DNA of 64,000 bases, from the NCBI GenBank assembly GCA_023150935.1, contig JAKLJW010000003.1:1-64000 (forward strand), read 5' to 3'. The position numbers and the translations under genes are program-made. Of the stretch, positions 24,392-33,017 are shown piece after piece (positions within the stretch are counted from its first letter, which is position 1; every line of letters begins with the position of its first letter). Source of the DNA: Candidatus Binatia bacterium (lineage in GTDB: Bacteria > Desulfobacterota > Binatia > HRBIN30). The notes under the pieces are model-generated. The model ran no database searches. It was not told the origin of the DNA and saw only the letters and a program-made list of their open reading frames with translations.

Positions 24392-24701
24392 GGCAACGGC
24401 TCGGCATCGCTTTCGCCTTCGGCATCGATCCCCGCACTCCTGGCGGATCGTTCGCTCGCCCCACCAGCTCTGGTCGAGTACCGAGAACAAGCACCGCCTT
24501 GCGAAGCAACCACGAGCGAATATCGATTCACGCGAGGAAACCAATGACCTGCACCGCATCGTCGCGCCGGCTGTGGGTGCCCGTCCCACCGGCGGCTTTA
24601 TTGCGCTTCCACGTCTCACCTCAACCCGCGATTGCCTGGCCCTGCGAGGGGCCTTTCGCCACCGGGAACAAGTCGAGGTGGAGTGAATGGTCCGAGCGAT
24701 C
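24392..24701. other. Gene-free stretch between a toxin gene and the anti-sigma gene
   Basis: 310 bases between two convergent genes. No credible coding sequence was found on either strand. A short hairpin GGCCC-TGCGAG-GGGCC (24638-24653) followed by TTT on the plus strand could act as a weak terminator for the toxin operon. Confidence 0.45.
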
Positions 24702-24983
24702 CTAGCGCTCATGGTGCGCGAGTCGCTCGCGGAGCGCTGCTCTGACCCGCCTTCGTACCTCGTCCGGAATGTCGGCCGCGGCCAGCTCGCCGGTCAGCCG
24801 AATCGTCTCGCCGTAGGTCCTGGAGAAGGCACGGCAGTCGGGACAGTGGCGGAAGTGTCGTTCGATCGCCGCGGCGAGCCCGGGGGCGAGGGTTCCGTCG
24901 AAGTAACCCTGCAGGACGGAGACGACGTCCTCGCAGGTGCGGTGTCCCATCAAGCGCATCAGCAAGGCCATCGGCCGCTTCAT
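24702..24983 (-). CDS. Zinc-finger anti-sigma factor
   Basis: 93 residues. The ZAS-type motif HFRHCPDCRAF gives H-x3-C-x2-C, preceded by CEDVVSVLQGYFDGTL, the usual N-terminal helix of anti-ECF-sigma zinc domains. No transmembrane segment follows, so it is a soluble anti-sigma. Its start overlaps the sigma gene stop by four bases, as expected for a cognate pair. Confidence 0.85.
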   Translation of the reverse strand: MKRPMALLMRLMGHRTCEDVVSVLQGYFDGTLAPGLAAAIERHFRHCPDCRAFSRTYGETIRLTGELAAADIPDEVRRRVRAALRERLAHHER

Positions 24984-25567
24984 CGGTCACCCCCGAAAAG
25001 CCCCGCCAGCCGTTCGCGCAGGCGAAGGCGAGCACGGTGCAGCCGGCTGCGCACGGCGAGGACGGTCGAATCGGTCGCCATTGCGATTTCGTCGTGACTG
25101 AGACCGAGGGCGTCCTTCAGCCACACCACGGTTCGATCGGGGTGCGGCAGTTGGTCCAGAGCGGCGCTGAGTTCCTTACGCAACTGCGATCGATACACCC
25201 GGTCCTCCGCCGATTCGCTCCAGTCCTGCACAGGACGCGCGTAACCGCCCATCCAGTTGAAGCGCGGGAGATCTGCTTCGGCAGTCGTCGGATTGCGCTG
25301 CGCGGATCGCCGGTGCATCAGCGCGGCGTTGACGCCAATCTGGTGCAGCCAGGTGCCAAAGGCGGCATCGCCGCGAAAGCCGTCGAGGTTCTCGAATGCT
25401 CTCATGATCGCGCCCTGATACACGTCGGCGGCGTCAGCCTCGTTGCGGACGATCCGGAGCACGGTCTGGTAGACGCGTCCTTCGTACGGGCGGATCAGGT
25501 CCTCGAATGCCACGGCGTCGCCGGACCGCACGGCGGCAACGAGGGCTGCTTCGTCGCGTTCCTCCAT
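24980..25567 (-). CDS. ECF RNA polymerase sigma factor
   Basis: 195 residues from the ATG at 25567 (MEERDEAALVAAVRSGDAVA). The upstream frame to 25762 encodes repeat-derived EYVNEYEY residues and is rejected. Region 2 reads FEDLIRPYEGRVYQTVLRIV and DAADVYQGAIMRAFENLDGF; region 4 reads DRTVVWLKDALGLSHDEIAM followed by RSRLHRARLRLRERL. It directs transcription of a stress regulon and is held by the downstream zinc anti-sigma. Its own promoter probably lies in the 430-base gap shared with the DUF3047 gene. Confidence 0.92.
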   Translation of the reverse strand: MEERDEAALVAAVRSGDAVAFEDLIRPYEGRVYQTVLRIVRNEADAADVYQGAIMRAFENLDGFRGDAAFGTWLHQIGVNAALMHRRSAQRNPTTAEADLPRFNWMGGYARPVQDWSESAEDRVYRSQLRKELSAALDQLPHPDRTVVWLKDALGLSHDEIAMATDSTVLAVRSRLHRARLRLRERLAGLFGGDR

Positions 25568-25687
25568 GACTTTGCGCCCGACGGTACACGATTTGACCGT
25601 TTCCAGCCACGGCTTCGCTTCAGCAATGGCGTGCCGTGACTGGTTCGGCCCTCCATCTGCCGGCGCCGCCGAGCCGGCCTCTCCTCC

Positions 25688-25822
25688 GTACTCGTACTCG
25701 TTCACGTACTCGTACACGGCCACTTCCTCGCAGACGTGCCGTCGTTCGTGGTCCAACTTCATCGCTGCGTACCCTCAGTCCGGGTACGAGTACGTGTACC
25801 GCTTCGCCGAGTACGTGTACGG
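25688..25822. repeat. GTACGAGTACGTGTAC words in inverted arrangement upstream of the sigma gene
   Basis: GTACTCGTACTCGTTCACGT (25688-25707) with CGTACTCGTACAC next to it is repeated in reverse complement as GTACGAGTACGTGTACC (25784-25800) and again as GAGTACGTGTACGG (25809-25822). The six-base word alternation reads as EYEYVYEY in an overlapping open frame, but there is no gene here. The two arms could form a long stem in the sigma 5' region. Confidence 0.7.
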
Positions 25823-26000
25823 AGCAGAAGCCGAACCCAACCATGAGATGCGCGACGCACAGCCGGCGTTGCAGAAGGCACAGACCGCACGCGACCCGCG
25901 CCGATGGCGCCCGACTGCCACGCCCCACGCCCGGCCGGCATCAATAACGGCAACGAGATCGATCCCGGGCCGACTGTCGGCAGGAACGAGAAGGAAGGAA

Positions 26001-26705
26001 ATGGCAAGAATACAGGTCATGGCGAAATCGCTGCTCGCAGCGGTTGTATTGACGGGGCTGGCAGACACGGGCATCGCGCAGAATGTCCTCGTGCGAGAAG
26101 ATTTCGAATCGGGGCTCTCGGACCGCTGGGTCGAGCGCGGCTTTCCGAGCATAGAGAGAACCAACCGCTTCTCCCTCGTGTCCGATCCGGACGGCAACCG
26201 ATATCTGGAGGCGATCAGCGATCGCTCCACATCCGGCAAGGGTCTGTGGCTGGAATTCGATCCCCTCCGTTGCGCCGCAGTGAGCTGGCGGTGGAAGATC
26301 TCGAACGTAATCGCCACCGCGGATCTCGAGCGCAAGGAAGGCGACGATTCGGCGGCCAAGCTCTACGTCGTCTTCGACGGACCGTCCCGGTGGAACCCCG
26401 TCGACAAGCGTCTTCTTATCTATGTCTGGGACAACCGGCTGCCCAGAGGCACCGTCCTTCCCAACGCCTGGGAACCGGAGAAGGCACGGATGGTCGTCCT
26501 CCAAAGCGGTGCGGAGAGAGTCGGGCAGTGGGTGAACGAGCGGGTGGACCTGGCAAACGACTTCCGCCGCGCGTTCCCGGGCGAAGAATCGCTCCAGGTC
26601 GAGGCCCTGGCGTTCATGGCCGATACGGACAACACCGGCACGCGGGTAACGGCAGGATTCGACGATCTGTCCGTTCGCTGCGATTCCACCGGATCGAGCC
26701 GCTGA
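26001..26705 (+). CDS. Exported DUF3047 protein
   Basis: 234 residues. The start at 26001 follows AGAAGGAAGGAA and begins a signal peptide (MAKSLLAAVVLTGLADTGIA within it). DUF3047 signatures: LVREDFESGLSDRWVERGFP, WLEFDPLRCAAVSWRWKISN, EGDDSAAKLYVVFDG, YVWDNRLPRGTVLPNAW and ALAFMADTDNTGTRVTAGFD. The fold is probably a jellyroll; biochemical role unknown. It is divergent from the ECF sigma gene and could belong to its regulon. Confidence 0.85.
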   Translation: MARIQVMAKSLLAAVVLTGLADTGIAQNVLVREDFESGLSDRWVERGFPSIERTNRFSLVSDPDGNRYLEAISDRSTSGKGLWLEFDPLRCAAVSWRWKISNVIATADLERKEGDDSAAKLYVVFDGPSRWNPVDKRLLIYVWDNRLPRGTVLPNAWEPEKARMVVLQSGAERVGQWVNERVDLANDFRRAFPGEESLQVEALAFMADTDNTGTRVTAGFDDLSVRCDSTGSSR

Positions 26706-26817
26706 CCGTGGGACTTTCGCTGCGCCCGGGGGTCGGTCCTGCCGCTCTGCGCCGGGTCCGTTTTCGCTGCGCGCCACCGTCGCGCCGGCGCGGCGTGAGC
26801 CCGACACCCGATCCGTT

Positions 26818-27591
26818 CTAGCCGCGAGCGGCGCCGTCGGTCGCCTCGGCGAGGGCCCGGCGGGCGATGTGCGTGACGTAGACGCTGACGACGACCGTGG
26901 CGGCAAGCCCGGAAAAGTAGAAGAGCTGCTGCGTGCTGCCGCCCGAGGCGCGGCCAGCGGCAAGCTCGCTCACGCTGGTGATCAGCGAGCCAAGGTACAC
27001 GTACATCAACGTTCCCGGCAGCATGCCGATCAGGGACCCCAACACGTAATCGCGGGTGCTAACTCCCGTCACGCCGAAAGCGTAGTTCAATAGATTGAAC
27101 GGGAAGATCGGCGACAGCCGAGTCAATAACACGATCTTCAGTCCGGCCCGGCCAACAGCGCGGTCGATGGCCGCGAAACGGGGGTTGCCCTGAACCCTGG
27201 CTGCCACCCAGCCGCGAGCCACGGTCCGTCCGAGAAAGAACGCCACGACCGCACCGAGGTTCGCCGCCACGACCACCGCCGCCGTACCAAGCCCGACTCC
27301 GTATGCGAATCCAGCCCCCAGAGTGAGCACCGAACCGGGCAAGAACAGAACGGTCGCGGCCACGTAGACCAGCCCGAAAAGGGCGAGCCCGGGCCAGCCG
27401 GCGTCGCGAATCCAGCCGACGAGGGCGAGCAGTTGTTCCTGAACATTCAGGGTCCTTGCCAAACCCAGCAGTACAGCCCCCACAGCCCCCGCCACGATTA
27501 CGGCAACTAACCTCAGCCGCCGGGCGGCAACCCCTCGAGGTCCGGGCCGCGTCTCTCGTTTTTGCTCCGCGGCCATCGTATCCACCTCCAT
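26818..27591 (-). CDS. VTT-domain (DedA/TVP38-TMEM64) membrane protein
   Basis: About 257 residues. GGAGG precedes both the ATG at 27591 and a second one at 27576, so the start is ambiguous by five codons. It has several transmembrane segments, and the VTT motif includes GSVLTLGAGFAYGVGLGTAA, AAVVVAANLGAVVAFFLGR, LTRLSPIFPFNLLNYAFGVT and GSLIGMLPGTLMYVYLGS. VTT proteins act as lipid scramblases or DedA-type transporters. Divergent position next to arsM-arsS suggests a link to arsenic or lipid handling (inference). Confidence 0.85.
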   Translation of the reverse strand: MEVDTMAAEQKRETRPGPRGVAARRLRLVAVIVAGAVGAVLLGLARTLNVQEQLLALVGWIRDAGWPGLALFGLVYVAATVLFLPGSVLTLGAGFAYGVGLGTAAVVVAANLGAVVAFFLGRTVARGWVAARVQGNPRFAAIDRAVGRAGLKIVLLTRLSPIFPFNLLNYAFGVTGVSTRDYVLGSLIGMLPGTLMYVYLGSLITSVSELAAGRASGGSTQQLFYFSGLAATVVVSVYVTHIARRALAEATDGAARG

Positions 27592-27848
27592 CGTTCCTCC
27601 ATAGATGTGTCGTTGTGCTCTGAGATGTCGGTCGCACGCAAGTGTTGCGGAAGCACCGCAGCGTCGGGGCCGGAAGCACATTTCGGCGCAACGTCTTCCG
27701 TGTAGCTGCATCTCAGGAGCCAGGGGGTGTAAGAAGGTGAACATAAATGAACCCGATGGCCGCGTCGTCGCACGCCGGCGCCGTCGTCTGAACCGCAGAT
27801 CATGGCTGATCGAACAGGGCAACCAGATCAGAAGTGAGAGGTGAGATC

Positions 27849-29003
27849 GTGTTGAAAGTCGAAGCGTCAGTCCTGGAGCGCTATTCGCGCGGCGCCGCAA
27901 GGCGCGAAGCGAGCCTCTGCTGCCCGGTGGACTACAACGAGAAATACCTCGAGATCATCCCGGCCGAAGTGATCGAACGGGACTACGGCTGTGGGGACCC
28001 GTCCGCTCACGTGCGCCCCGGAGACGTCGTACTCGATCTCGGCTCCGGAAGCGGCAAGGTCTGCTTCATCGCGGCGCAGGTGGTCGGACCCACAGGGCGG
28101 GTCGTCGGCGTGGACATGAATCCGGACATGCTGGCCCTGGCGCGCCGCCACGCACCCGACATCGCCGCGAAGCTCGGTTACGGTAACGTCCAGTTCGTCC
28201 GTGGGCGAATCCAGGATCTGCGCACCGACCTCGATGCCGTGGACCGCTACCTGTCGCGGCATCCGATCGCCTCGCAGGACGACCTGTGGGCCTTCGAGGC
28301 TACCCGCGAGGAACAACGCGAGACGCGCCCGCTGGTCGCCGACGAGTCCATCGACGTCGTCGTGTCGAACTGCGTCTTGAATCTCGTCCGCGACGACGAC
28401 AAGCAGATACTGCTCAACGAGATCTTTCGCGTCCTGCGAATCGGGGGACGGGCGGCGATCTCCGATATCGTCTCGGACGAACCGGTGCCGGAGACGCTCA
28501 AACAAGACCCGGAGTTGTGGTCAGGGTGCATCTCGGGAGCGTTCCAGGAAAAGGCCTTTCTCGACGCGTTCGCCGCCGCCGGGTTCTACGGCATCGAGAT
28601 TCTGAAGCGTGACGCCGAACCGTGGCGGACGGTGCAGGGCATCGAGTTCCGTTCGGTCACGGTGCGGGCGTGGAAGGGAAAGCAGGGGCCGTGCTGGGAA
28701 CACAATCAGGCCGTCATCTACCGCGGTCCCTGGAGCGAGGTCCGCGACGACGATGGACACACCCTCACGCGCGGCGTACCGGTGGCCGTTTGCGAGAAGA
28801 CGTTCCGTCTCTATGGGCAGGAACCCTACGCCGCCGACATCATACCGGTGCCTCCGCGGACTCCCGTGGCGCCCGAGGCGGCGCAACCTTTCGATTGTTC
28901 GCGCGCCACGGTGCGCGCTCCGCGCGAGACCAAGGGGCTGGAGTACGATCTGACCAGCGGGGCAGAGACCGGGGCTTGCGGCGGTAACGGGAGCTGTTGC
29001 TGA
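27849..29003 (+). CDS. arsM: SAM-dependent arsenite methyltransferase-like protein (ArsM type, arsS-linked)
   Basis: About 384 residues. GTG at 27849 follows GAGAGGTGAG; GTG 27834 is an alternative. The SAM motif is VVLDLGSGSGKVCFIAAQVV, then VVGVDMNPDMLALARR. Cys residues in SLCCPVDYN, VVSNCVLNL and WSGCISGAFQ match the three arsenite-binding cysteines of ArsM. The C terminus ends GACGGNGSCC, a possible extra thiol site. It overlaps arsS (TGATG), the radical-SAM partner of arsenosugar synthesis. A tiny reading frame of 14 codons (27747-27791) upstream could be a leader. Substrate arsenite is inferred from family and context. Confidence 0.85.
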   Translation: MLKVEASVLERYSRGAARREASLCCPVDYNEKYLEIIPAEVIERDYGCGDPSAHVRPGDVVLDLGSGSGKVCFIAAQVVGPTGRVVGVDMNPDMLALARRHAPDIAAKLGYGNVQFVRGRIQDLRTDLDAVDRYLSRHPIASQDDLWAFEATREEQRETRPLVADESIDVVVSNCVLNLVRDDDKQILLNEIFRVLRIGGRAAISDIVSDEPVPETLKQDPELWSGCISGAFQEKAFLDAFAAAGFYGIEILKRDAEPWRTVQGIEFRSVTVRAWKGKQGPCWEHNQAVIYRGPWSEVRDDDGHTLTRGVPVAVCEKTFRLYGQEPYAADIIPVPPRTPVAPEAAQPFDCSRATVRAPRETKGLEYDLTSGAETGACGGNGSCC

Positions 29004-30013
29004 TGGCCCGTTCAGGCGGGGCCCTGCCACAACCGGAGAACGCCGAGTCGTTTCCGGATTTCTCCGCGGCTGCCCGGGCCGTTTCACCGGAGGGCTTGCG
29101 GCGCGAGCGCGTGACCACACTCCAGGTCAACGTCGGCAAGCTCTGCAACATGGCGTGCCATCACTGCCATGTCGACGCGGGGCCGAAGCGGCGCGAGATC
29201 ATGCCCCGCAAGGTTGCCGAGCGGGTGATCGAGCTGCTGGCGGCGAACCCTGCCGTCGCTACCCTCGACCTCACCGGCGGCGCCCCGGAGCTCAATCCGA
29301 GCTTTCGCCGGCTGGTCACCGAAGCGCGCCGTCTCGGGCGGGAGGTGATCGACCGGTGCAACCTCTCGGTGCTCTTCGAGCGCGGGCAGGAGGATCTCGC
29401 CGAGTTCCTGGCCGCCAACGAAGCTCACGTGGTGGCCAGCCTCCCTTGCTACAGCGCAGCCAACGTCGATCGGCAGCGCGGCAATCGGGCGTTCGAGACC
29501 AGCATCGGCGGGTTGCGCCGTCTCAACCAGCTCGGCTACGGCTGCGACGATCCCTCGCGGCGGCTGGATCTCGTCTACAATCCCGTCGGCGCCTTCCTCC
29601 CGCCCGCGCAGGCTGAACTCGAAGGGCGCTACAAGGACGAACTGCGACGCGGATTCGGCGTCGAATTCGATCGGCTGCTCACGATTACGAACATGCCCAT
29701 CAAGCGGTTCGCCGCCTGGCTGGAGAAGGCCGGTCAGCTCGACGCCTACATGGGCCTGCTGGTCAACCATTTCAACCCCGCGACCCTGCCGGGGCTCATG
29801 TGCCGCTCCCTGGTGAGCGTCGCCTGGGACGGCACCGTGTACGACTGCGATTTCAACCAGATGCTCGGTCTCGCTCTCGGCGCCGGGGAGGAGCGAACCG
29901 TCTGGAATCTGTCCGATTTCGAGGCGCTGGCCCAACGGGACGTCGCTACGGGCTCGCACTGTTTCGGCTGCACGGCGGGGGCGGGGTCGAGCTGCTCGGG
30001 GGCGCTGCAATGA
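29003..30013 (+). CDS. arsS: Arsenosugar biosynthesis radical SAM protein ArsS
   Basis: 336 residues from ATG 29003, which overlaps the arsM stop. The radical SAM cluster motif is KLCNMACHHCHVDAGPKR (C-x3-C-x2-C). LDLTGGAPELNPSFRRLV is the glycine-rich SAM-binding strand. The C-terminal ArsS domain (DUF3641) contains NHFNPATLPGLMCRSLVSVA, TVYDCDFNQMLGL and HCFGCTAGAGSSCSGAL. In family members this step installs the deoxyadenosyl group on dimethylarsenate. All the cysteines appear as ordinary Cys codons; no in-frame UGA/Sec is seen. Confidence 0.92.
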   Translation: MARSGGALPQPENAESFPDFSAAARAVSPEGLRRERVTTLQVNVGKLCNMACHHCHVDAGPKRREIMPRKVAERVIELLAANPAVATLDLTGGAPELNPSFRRLVTEARRLGREVIDRCNLSVLFERGQEDLAEFLAANEAHVVASLPCYSAANVDRQRGNRAFETSIGGLRRLNQLGYGCDDPSRRLDLVYNPVGAFLPPAQAELEGRYKDELRRGFGVEFDRLLTITNMPIKRFAAWLEKAGQLDAYMGLLVNHFNPATLPGLMCRSLVSVAWDGTVYDCDFNQMLGLALGAGEERTVWNLSDFEALAQRDVATGSHCFGCTAGAGSSCSGALQ

Positions 30014-31107
30014 TCTGGATGCTCGCCGGCGCCGTCGTTCTGCTCGCCTACTCGAACGGCGCCAACGACAACTTCAAGGGCGTCGCCACGCTCTACGGCA
30101 GCAAGGTGCTGAGTTACCGCTCGGCATTGCTGCTGGCGACCGGCGCAACCATGCTGGGATCGTTTTCGGCCCTGGCCTTTGGCTCCGCACTGCTCCAAAA
30201 CTTCAGCGGCAAGGGACTGGTACCGGACGCGCTCGCCGCCGATCCGCGCTTTCTCGCCGCCGTCGGGCTGGGCGCCGCACTGACGGTGCTGTTGGCCACC
30301 CGCCTGGGCTTTCCCATATCGAGCACTCACGCCCTGATCGGCGCGCTCGTCGGCGCGGGTTTTGCCCGCGCCGGTGCGGACGTCAACGTCGCGCGGCTTG
30401 GTTCGGTGTTCATCGCACCCTTGATTGCCAGCCCGCTGGTTGCGTCCGTGCTGGCGGGCGGGCAGTACCCTGTGTTGCAGACGATGCGCCGGAGGTTGGG
30501 GATCGAGGCCAACACCTGCGCTTGCGTAGGTGCGGAGTTGGTGCCGCTGCCGAACGGCATCGGCACGGCGGCGGCATTGTCGGCGATCACCGCAAGCGTC
30601 GGAACGCGGCACGAATGCGCGGCGCGCTACGGAGGCACAATCCTCGGGATCGAAGCCTCGCGGGCGCTGAACGTATTGCACGGCCTGTCGGCGGCGGCGG
30701 TAAGCTTCGCGCGTGGAGTCAACGACACCCCTAAGATCGCCGCTCTGCTTCTCGCCGCGCCGTTTCTGGCGCCGCAGCACGAGGTGGCGATCGTGGGCCT
30801 GGTAATCGCCGCCGGTGGGCTCCTCCACGCCAGAGGGGTGGCCGAGACGATGAGTCACCGCATCACGGCCATGAACCCCGGCCAGGCTTTCACGGGAAAC
30901 CTTACCGCCGCCTTGCTCGTACTGCTGGCCAGCCGCCTCGGCTTCTCCGTATCGACGACTCACGTCGCCTGCGGGGCGCTGTTCGGTATCGGCTCGATCT
31001 CCGGGCAGGCGCGCTGGGGAATGATCGGCCGGATTCTGTCGGCGTGGGCGATCACCGTGCCGGTGGCAGCGGTCCTGGCGGGCATCGCGGCGACTCTCAT
31101 GAAGTGA
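30010..31107 (+). CDS. PiT-family phosphate (possibly arsenate) permease
   Basis: 365 residues from ATG 30010, overlapping the arsS stop; longer upstream frames run inside arsS. About ten transmembrane helices. The duplicated PiT signatures are LAYSNGANDNFKGVATLYGS and SFARGVNDTPKIAALLLAA, together with GFPISSTHALIGALVGAGF and GFSVSTTHVACGALFG. These transporters move phosphate with cations and also carry arsenate. Tight coupling to arsM-arsS suggests a role in taking in or exporting an arsenic compound (inference). Confidence 0.9.
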   Translation: MIWMLAGAVVLLAYSNGANDNFKGVATLYGSKVLSYRSALLLATGATMLGSFSALAFGSALLQNFSGKGLVPDALAADPRFLAAVGLGAALTVLLATRLGFPISSTHALIGALVGAGFARAGADVNVARLGSVFIAPLIASPLVASVLAGGQYPVLQTMRRRLGIEANTCACVGAELVPLPNGIGTAAALSAITASVGTRHECAARYGGTILGIEASRALNVLHGLSAAAVSFARGVNDTPKIAALLLAAPFLAPQHEVAIVGLVIAAGGLLHARGVAETMSHRITAMNPGQAFTGNLTAALLVLLASRLGFSVSTTHVACGALFGIGSISGQARWGMIGRILSAWAITVPVAAVLAGIAATLMK

Positions 31108-31177
31108 ACGATAATTGGGCTCGGAGGTCCGGGCGCCGGAAACTCCCGGGGCCGATCACGGGTTCCCCCCCGAGATA

Positions 31178-31275
31178 CCCGATTTGCGAGTTCCGAGTTT
31201 GCGCGCACGGAGCGAAGAAACCGTATGGGAGGCGCGGTTGATCAGGCCATTGGGTTGCGGGCGCCAGCCCGCGCC
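31178..31275. repeat. Dispersed hairpin repeat, copy A
   Basis: The element starts CGATTTGCGAGTTCCGAG, continues GTTTGCGCGCACGGAGCGAA, and ends with TTGATCAGGCCATTGGGTTG and the stem GCGGGC-GCCA-GCCCGC. The whole order reappears at 52485-52650 and its 3' half at 23509-23556. It lies between the PiT permease and the flavoprotein gene. In places it reads through as protein, which makes the upstream extension of the flavoprotein frame a false one. Confidence 0.75.
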
Positions 31276-31342
31276 AGTGAGGAGAACAAAATCACCCCTT
31301 CCGGGCAGGTTTCGGAGCACCGCCGGAATGAAAGGACCTCGG

Positions 31343-32869
31343 ATGAGAAGCGACATCCCCGCGGCACTGCTGCCGCTCGACGAACACAACGCTCGACTGG
31401 CCGCCAATGTGCGCCCCGACGATTGGGTGAACCCGACGCCGCGCGGGCGCTACAACCTGGTTGTCGTCGGGGCGGGCGCCGCCGGCCTCGTCTCGGCGGC
31501 AGGTGCGGCGGGTCTCGGTGCTCGGGTGGCGATCGTCGAACGCGAATTGATGGGCGGCGACTGCCTCAACGTCGGCTGTGTTCCTTCGAAAGGCATCGTC
31601 AGCGCCGCGCGAGTCGCCGCCACGGCACGCCACGGCAGCGACTTCGGCATCGCCGGAAACGAGCGGGTGACGGTTGACTTCGGCCGCGCCATGGAGCGGA
31701 TGCGGCGGCTGCGCGCCGACCTCAGCAAGGTCGACTCGGTCGCGCGCTTTCGCGATCTCGGGGTCGACGTCTTCCTTGGTCAGGCCACCTTTACCGGCCC
31801 CGACCGCTTGGGCGTCGGCGGTCGCGAACTGCAGTTCAGTCGCGCGGTTATCGCCACCGGGGCCCGGGCCGCCGCACCGCCGATCCCCGGACTCGATCAG
31901 GTGCCCTATCTGACCAACGAGACCGTGTTCTCGCTAACCGAACTACCCGGGCGGCTGGGCATCGTCGGCGCCGGACCGATCGGTTGCGAGATGGCACAGT
32001 CCTTTGCGCGCTTCGGCAGCGAGGTCCATCTGATCGAGGCGCTGCACGGCGTTCTGCCCCGCGAGGAGACCGACGCAGCCGAGATCGTGCGCCGGGCGCT
32101 CGATCGGGACGGGGTTCGGCTCCGCTGCTGCGGCAAGGATCTTCGCATCGAGCAACGCGGCAACGGGATTCGCATCCTCGTGGAGTCGCACGGCAGCAGT
32201 CTCGACGTCGTCGTCGATCGGCTTCTCGTCTCCGTGGGGCGCGCACCCAACGTCGATGGGCTCGGCCTCGAAGCCGCCGGCGTCGCGTACGATGGGAAAA
32301 AGGGCGTGCTCGTCGACGATCGTTTGCGAACTTCCAACAAGCGCATCTTTGCCGCCGGCGACATCTGCTCGCGCTACCAGTTCACGCACGCCGCCGACTT
32401 CATGGCGCGAATCGTGATCCAGAACGCGCTCTTTTTCGGCCGCCGGAGCGCCGGCGCATTGACGATCCCGTGGTGTACATACACGTCACCCGAGCTGGCG
32501 CACGTGGGTCTGTATCCCGCCGAAGCGGAGGCGCGGGGGATCGAGATCGACACGTTCGATCAGAAGCTCGACGAAGTCGATCGCGCCGTCCTCGAAGGCG
32601 AAGCGGAGGGCTTCGTCCGTGTCCACGTCGCCAGAGGGACCGACCGCATTGTCGGCGCGACCATCGTGGCCGCCAACGCCGGCAATCTGATCGGCACGAT
32701 GTCTCTGGCGATGACGCAAAAGATCGGCCTCGGTGCGATCGCGTCGACGATCTATCCCTACCCGACGCAGGGCGAGGCGATCCGCAAGGTGGGAGACCGG
32801 TACAACCGCACAAGGCTCACGCCAACGGTGAAACGCCTCTTCGACCGCTGGTTTTCGTGGCGGCGCTGA
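31343..32869 (+). CDS. Mercuric reductase-like FAD-dependent disulfide oxidoreductase
   Basis: 508 residues; ATG 31343 follows AAAGGA, and the frame further upstream is repeat-derived. The FAD site is NLVVVGAGAAGLVSAAGAAG, and the redox pair is GGDCLNVGCVPSK (C-x4-C). NAD(P)H binding is RLGIVGAGPIGCEMAQSFAR, and the second FAD strand is KRIFAAGDICSRYQFTHAAD. The dimerisation domain ends IYPYPTQGEAIRKVGDRYN and lacks the vicinal C-terminal Cys pair of true MerA. Such proteins often travel with VTT proteins. Likely role is reduction of a thiol or metalloid substrate in the arsenic locus (inference). Confidence 0.85.
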   Translation: MRSDIPAALLPLDEHNARLAANVRPDDWVNPTPRGRYNLVVVGAGAAGLVSAAGAAGLGARVAIVERELMGGDCLNVGCVPSKGIVSAARVAATARHGSDFGIAGNERVTVDFGRAMERMRRLRADLSKVDSVARFRDLGVDVFLGQATFTGPDRLGVGGRELQFSRAVIATGARAAAPPIPGLDQVPYLTNETVFSLTELPGRLGIVGAGPIGCEMAQSFARFGSEVHLIEALHGVLPREETDAAEIVRRALDRDGVRLRCCGKDLRIEQRGNGIRILVESHGSSLDVVVDRLLVSVGRAPNVDGLGLEAAGVAYDGKKGVLVDDRLRTSNKRIFAAGDICSRYQFTHAADFMARIVIQNALFFGRRSAGALTIPWCTYTSPELAHVGLYPAEAEARGIEIDTFDQKLDEVDRAVLEGEAEGFVRVHVARGTDRIVGATIVAANAGNLIGTMSLAMTQKIGLGAIASTIYPYPTQGEAIRKVGDRYNRTRLTPTVKRLFDRWFSWRR

Positions 32870-33017
32870 GAGCAGCCATTCCCACGTTCCCCCTGTTCCG
32901 AGTATGAGCAAGGGCCGCAACAACCGCAGGGCGGAGGAAGTGCCTGGGGCAAGCAGCCGCAAGTCGTTCCCAGGCGACAGCGTCGGTCCGCAGGGAAGAC
33001 AGCACTTGCCCCAGCGA

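Noticed and set aside
25568-25762. An N-terminal extension of the sigma factor containing EYVNEYEY
   Set aside because: It is the GTACGAG word array read as protein; ATG 25567 starts a normal ECF sigma factor.
29800-30009. An N-terminal extension of the PiT permease by 70 residues
   Set aside because: It lies wholly inside arsS and is Arg/Gly-rich; ATG 30010 overlaps the arsS stop and gives a normal first helix.
31115-31342. An N-terminal extension of the flavoprotein
   Set aside because: It translates the dispersed repeat; ATG 31343 has a ribosome site and a family-like N terminus.
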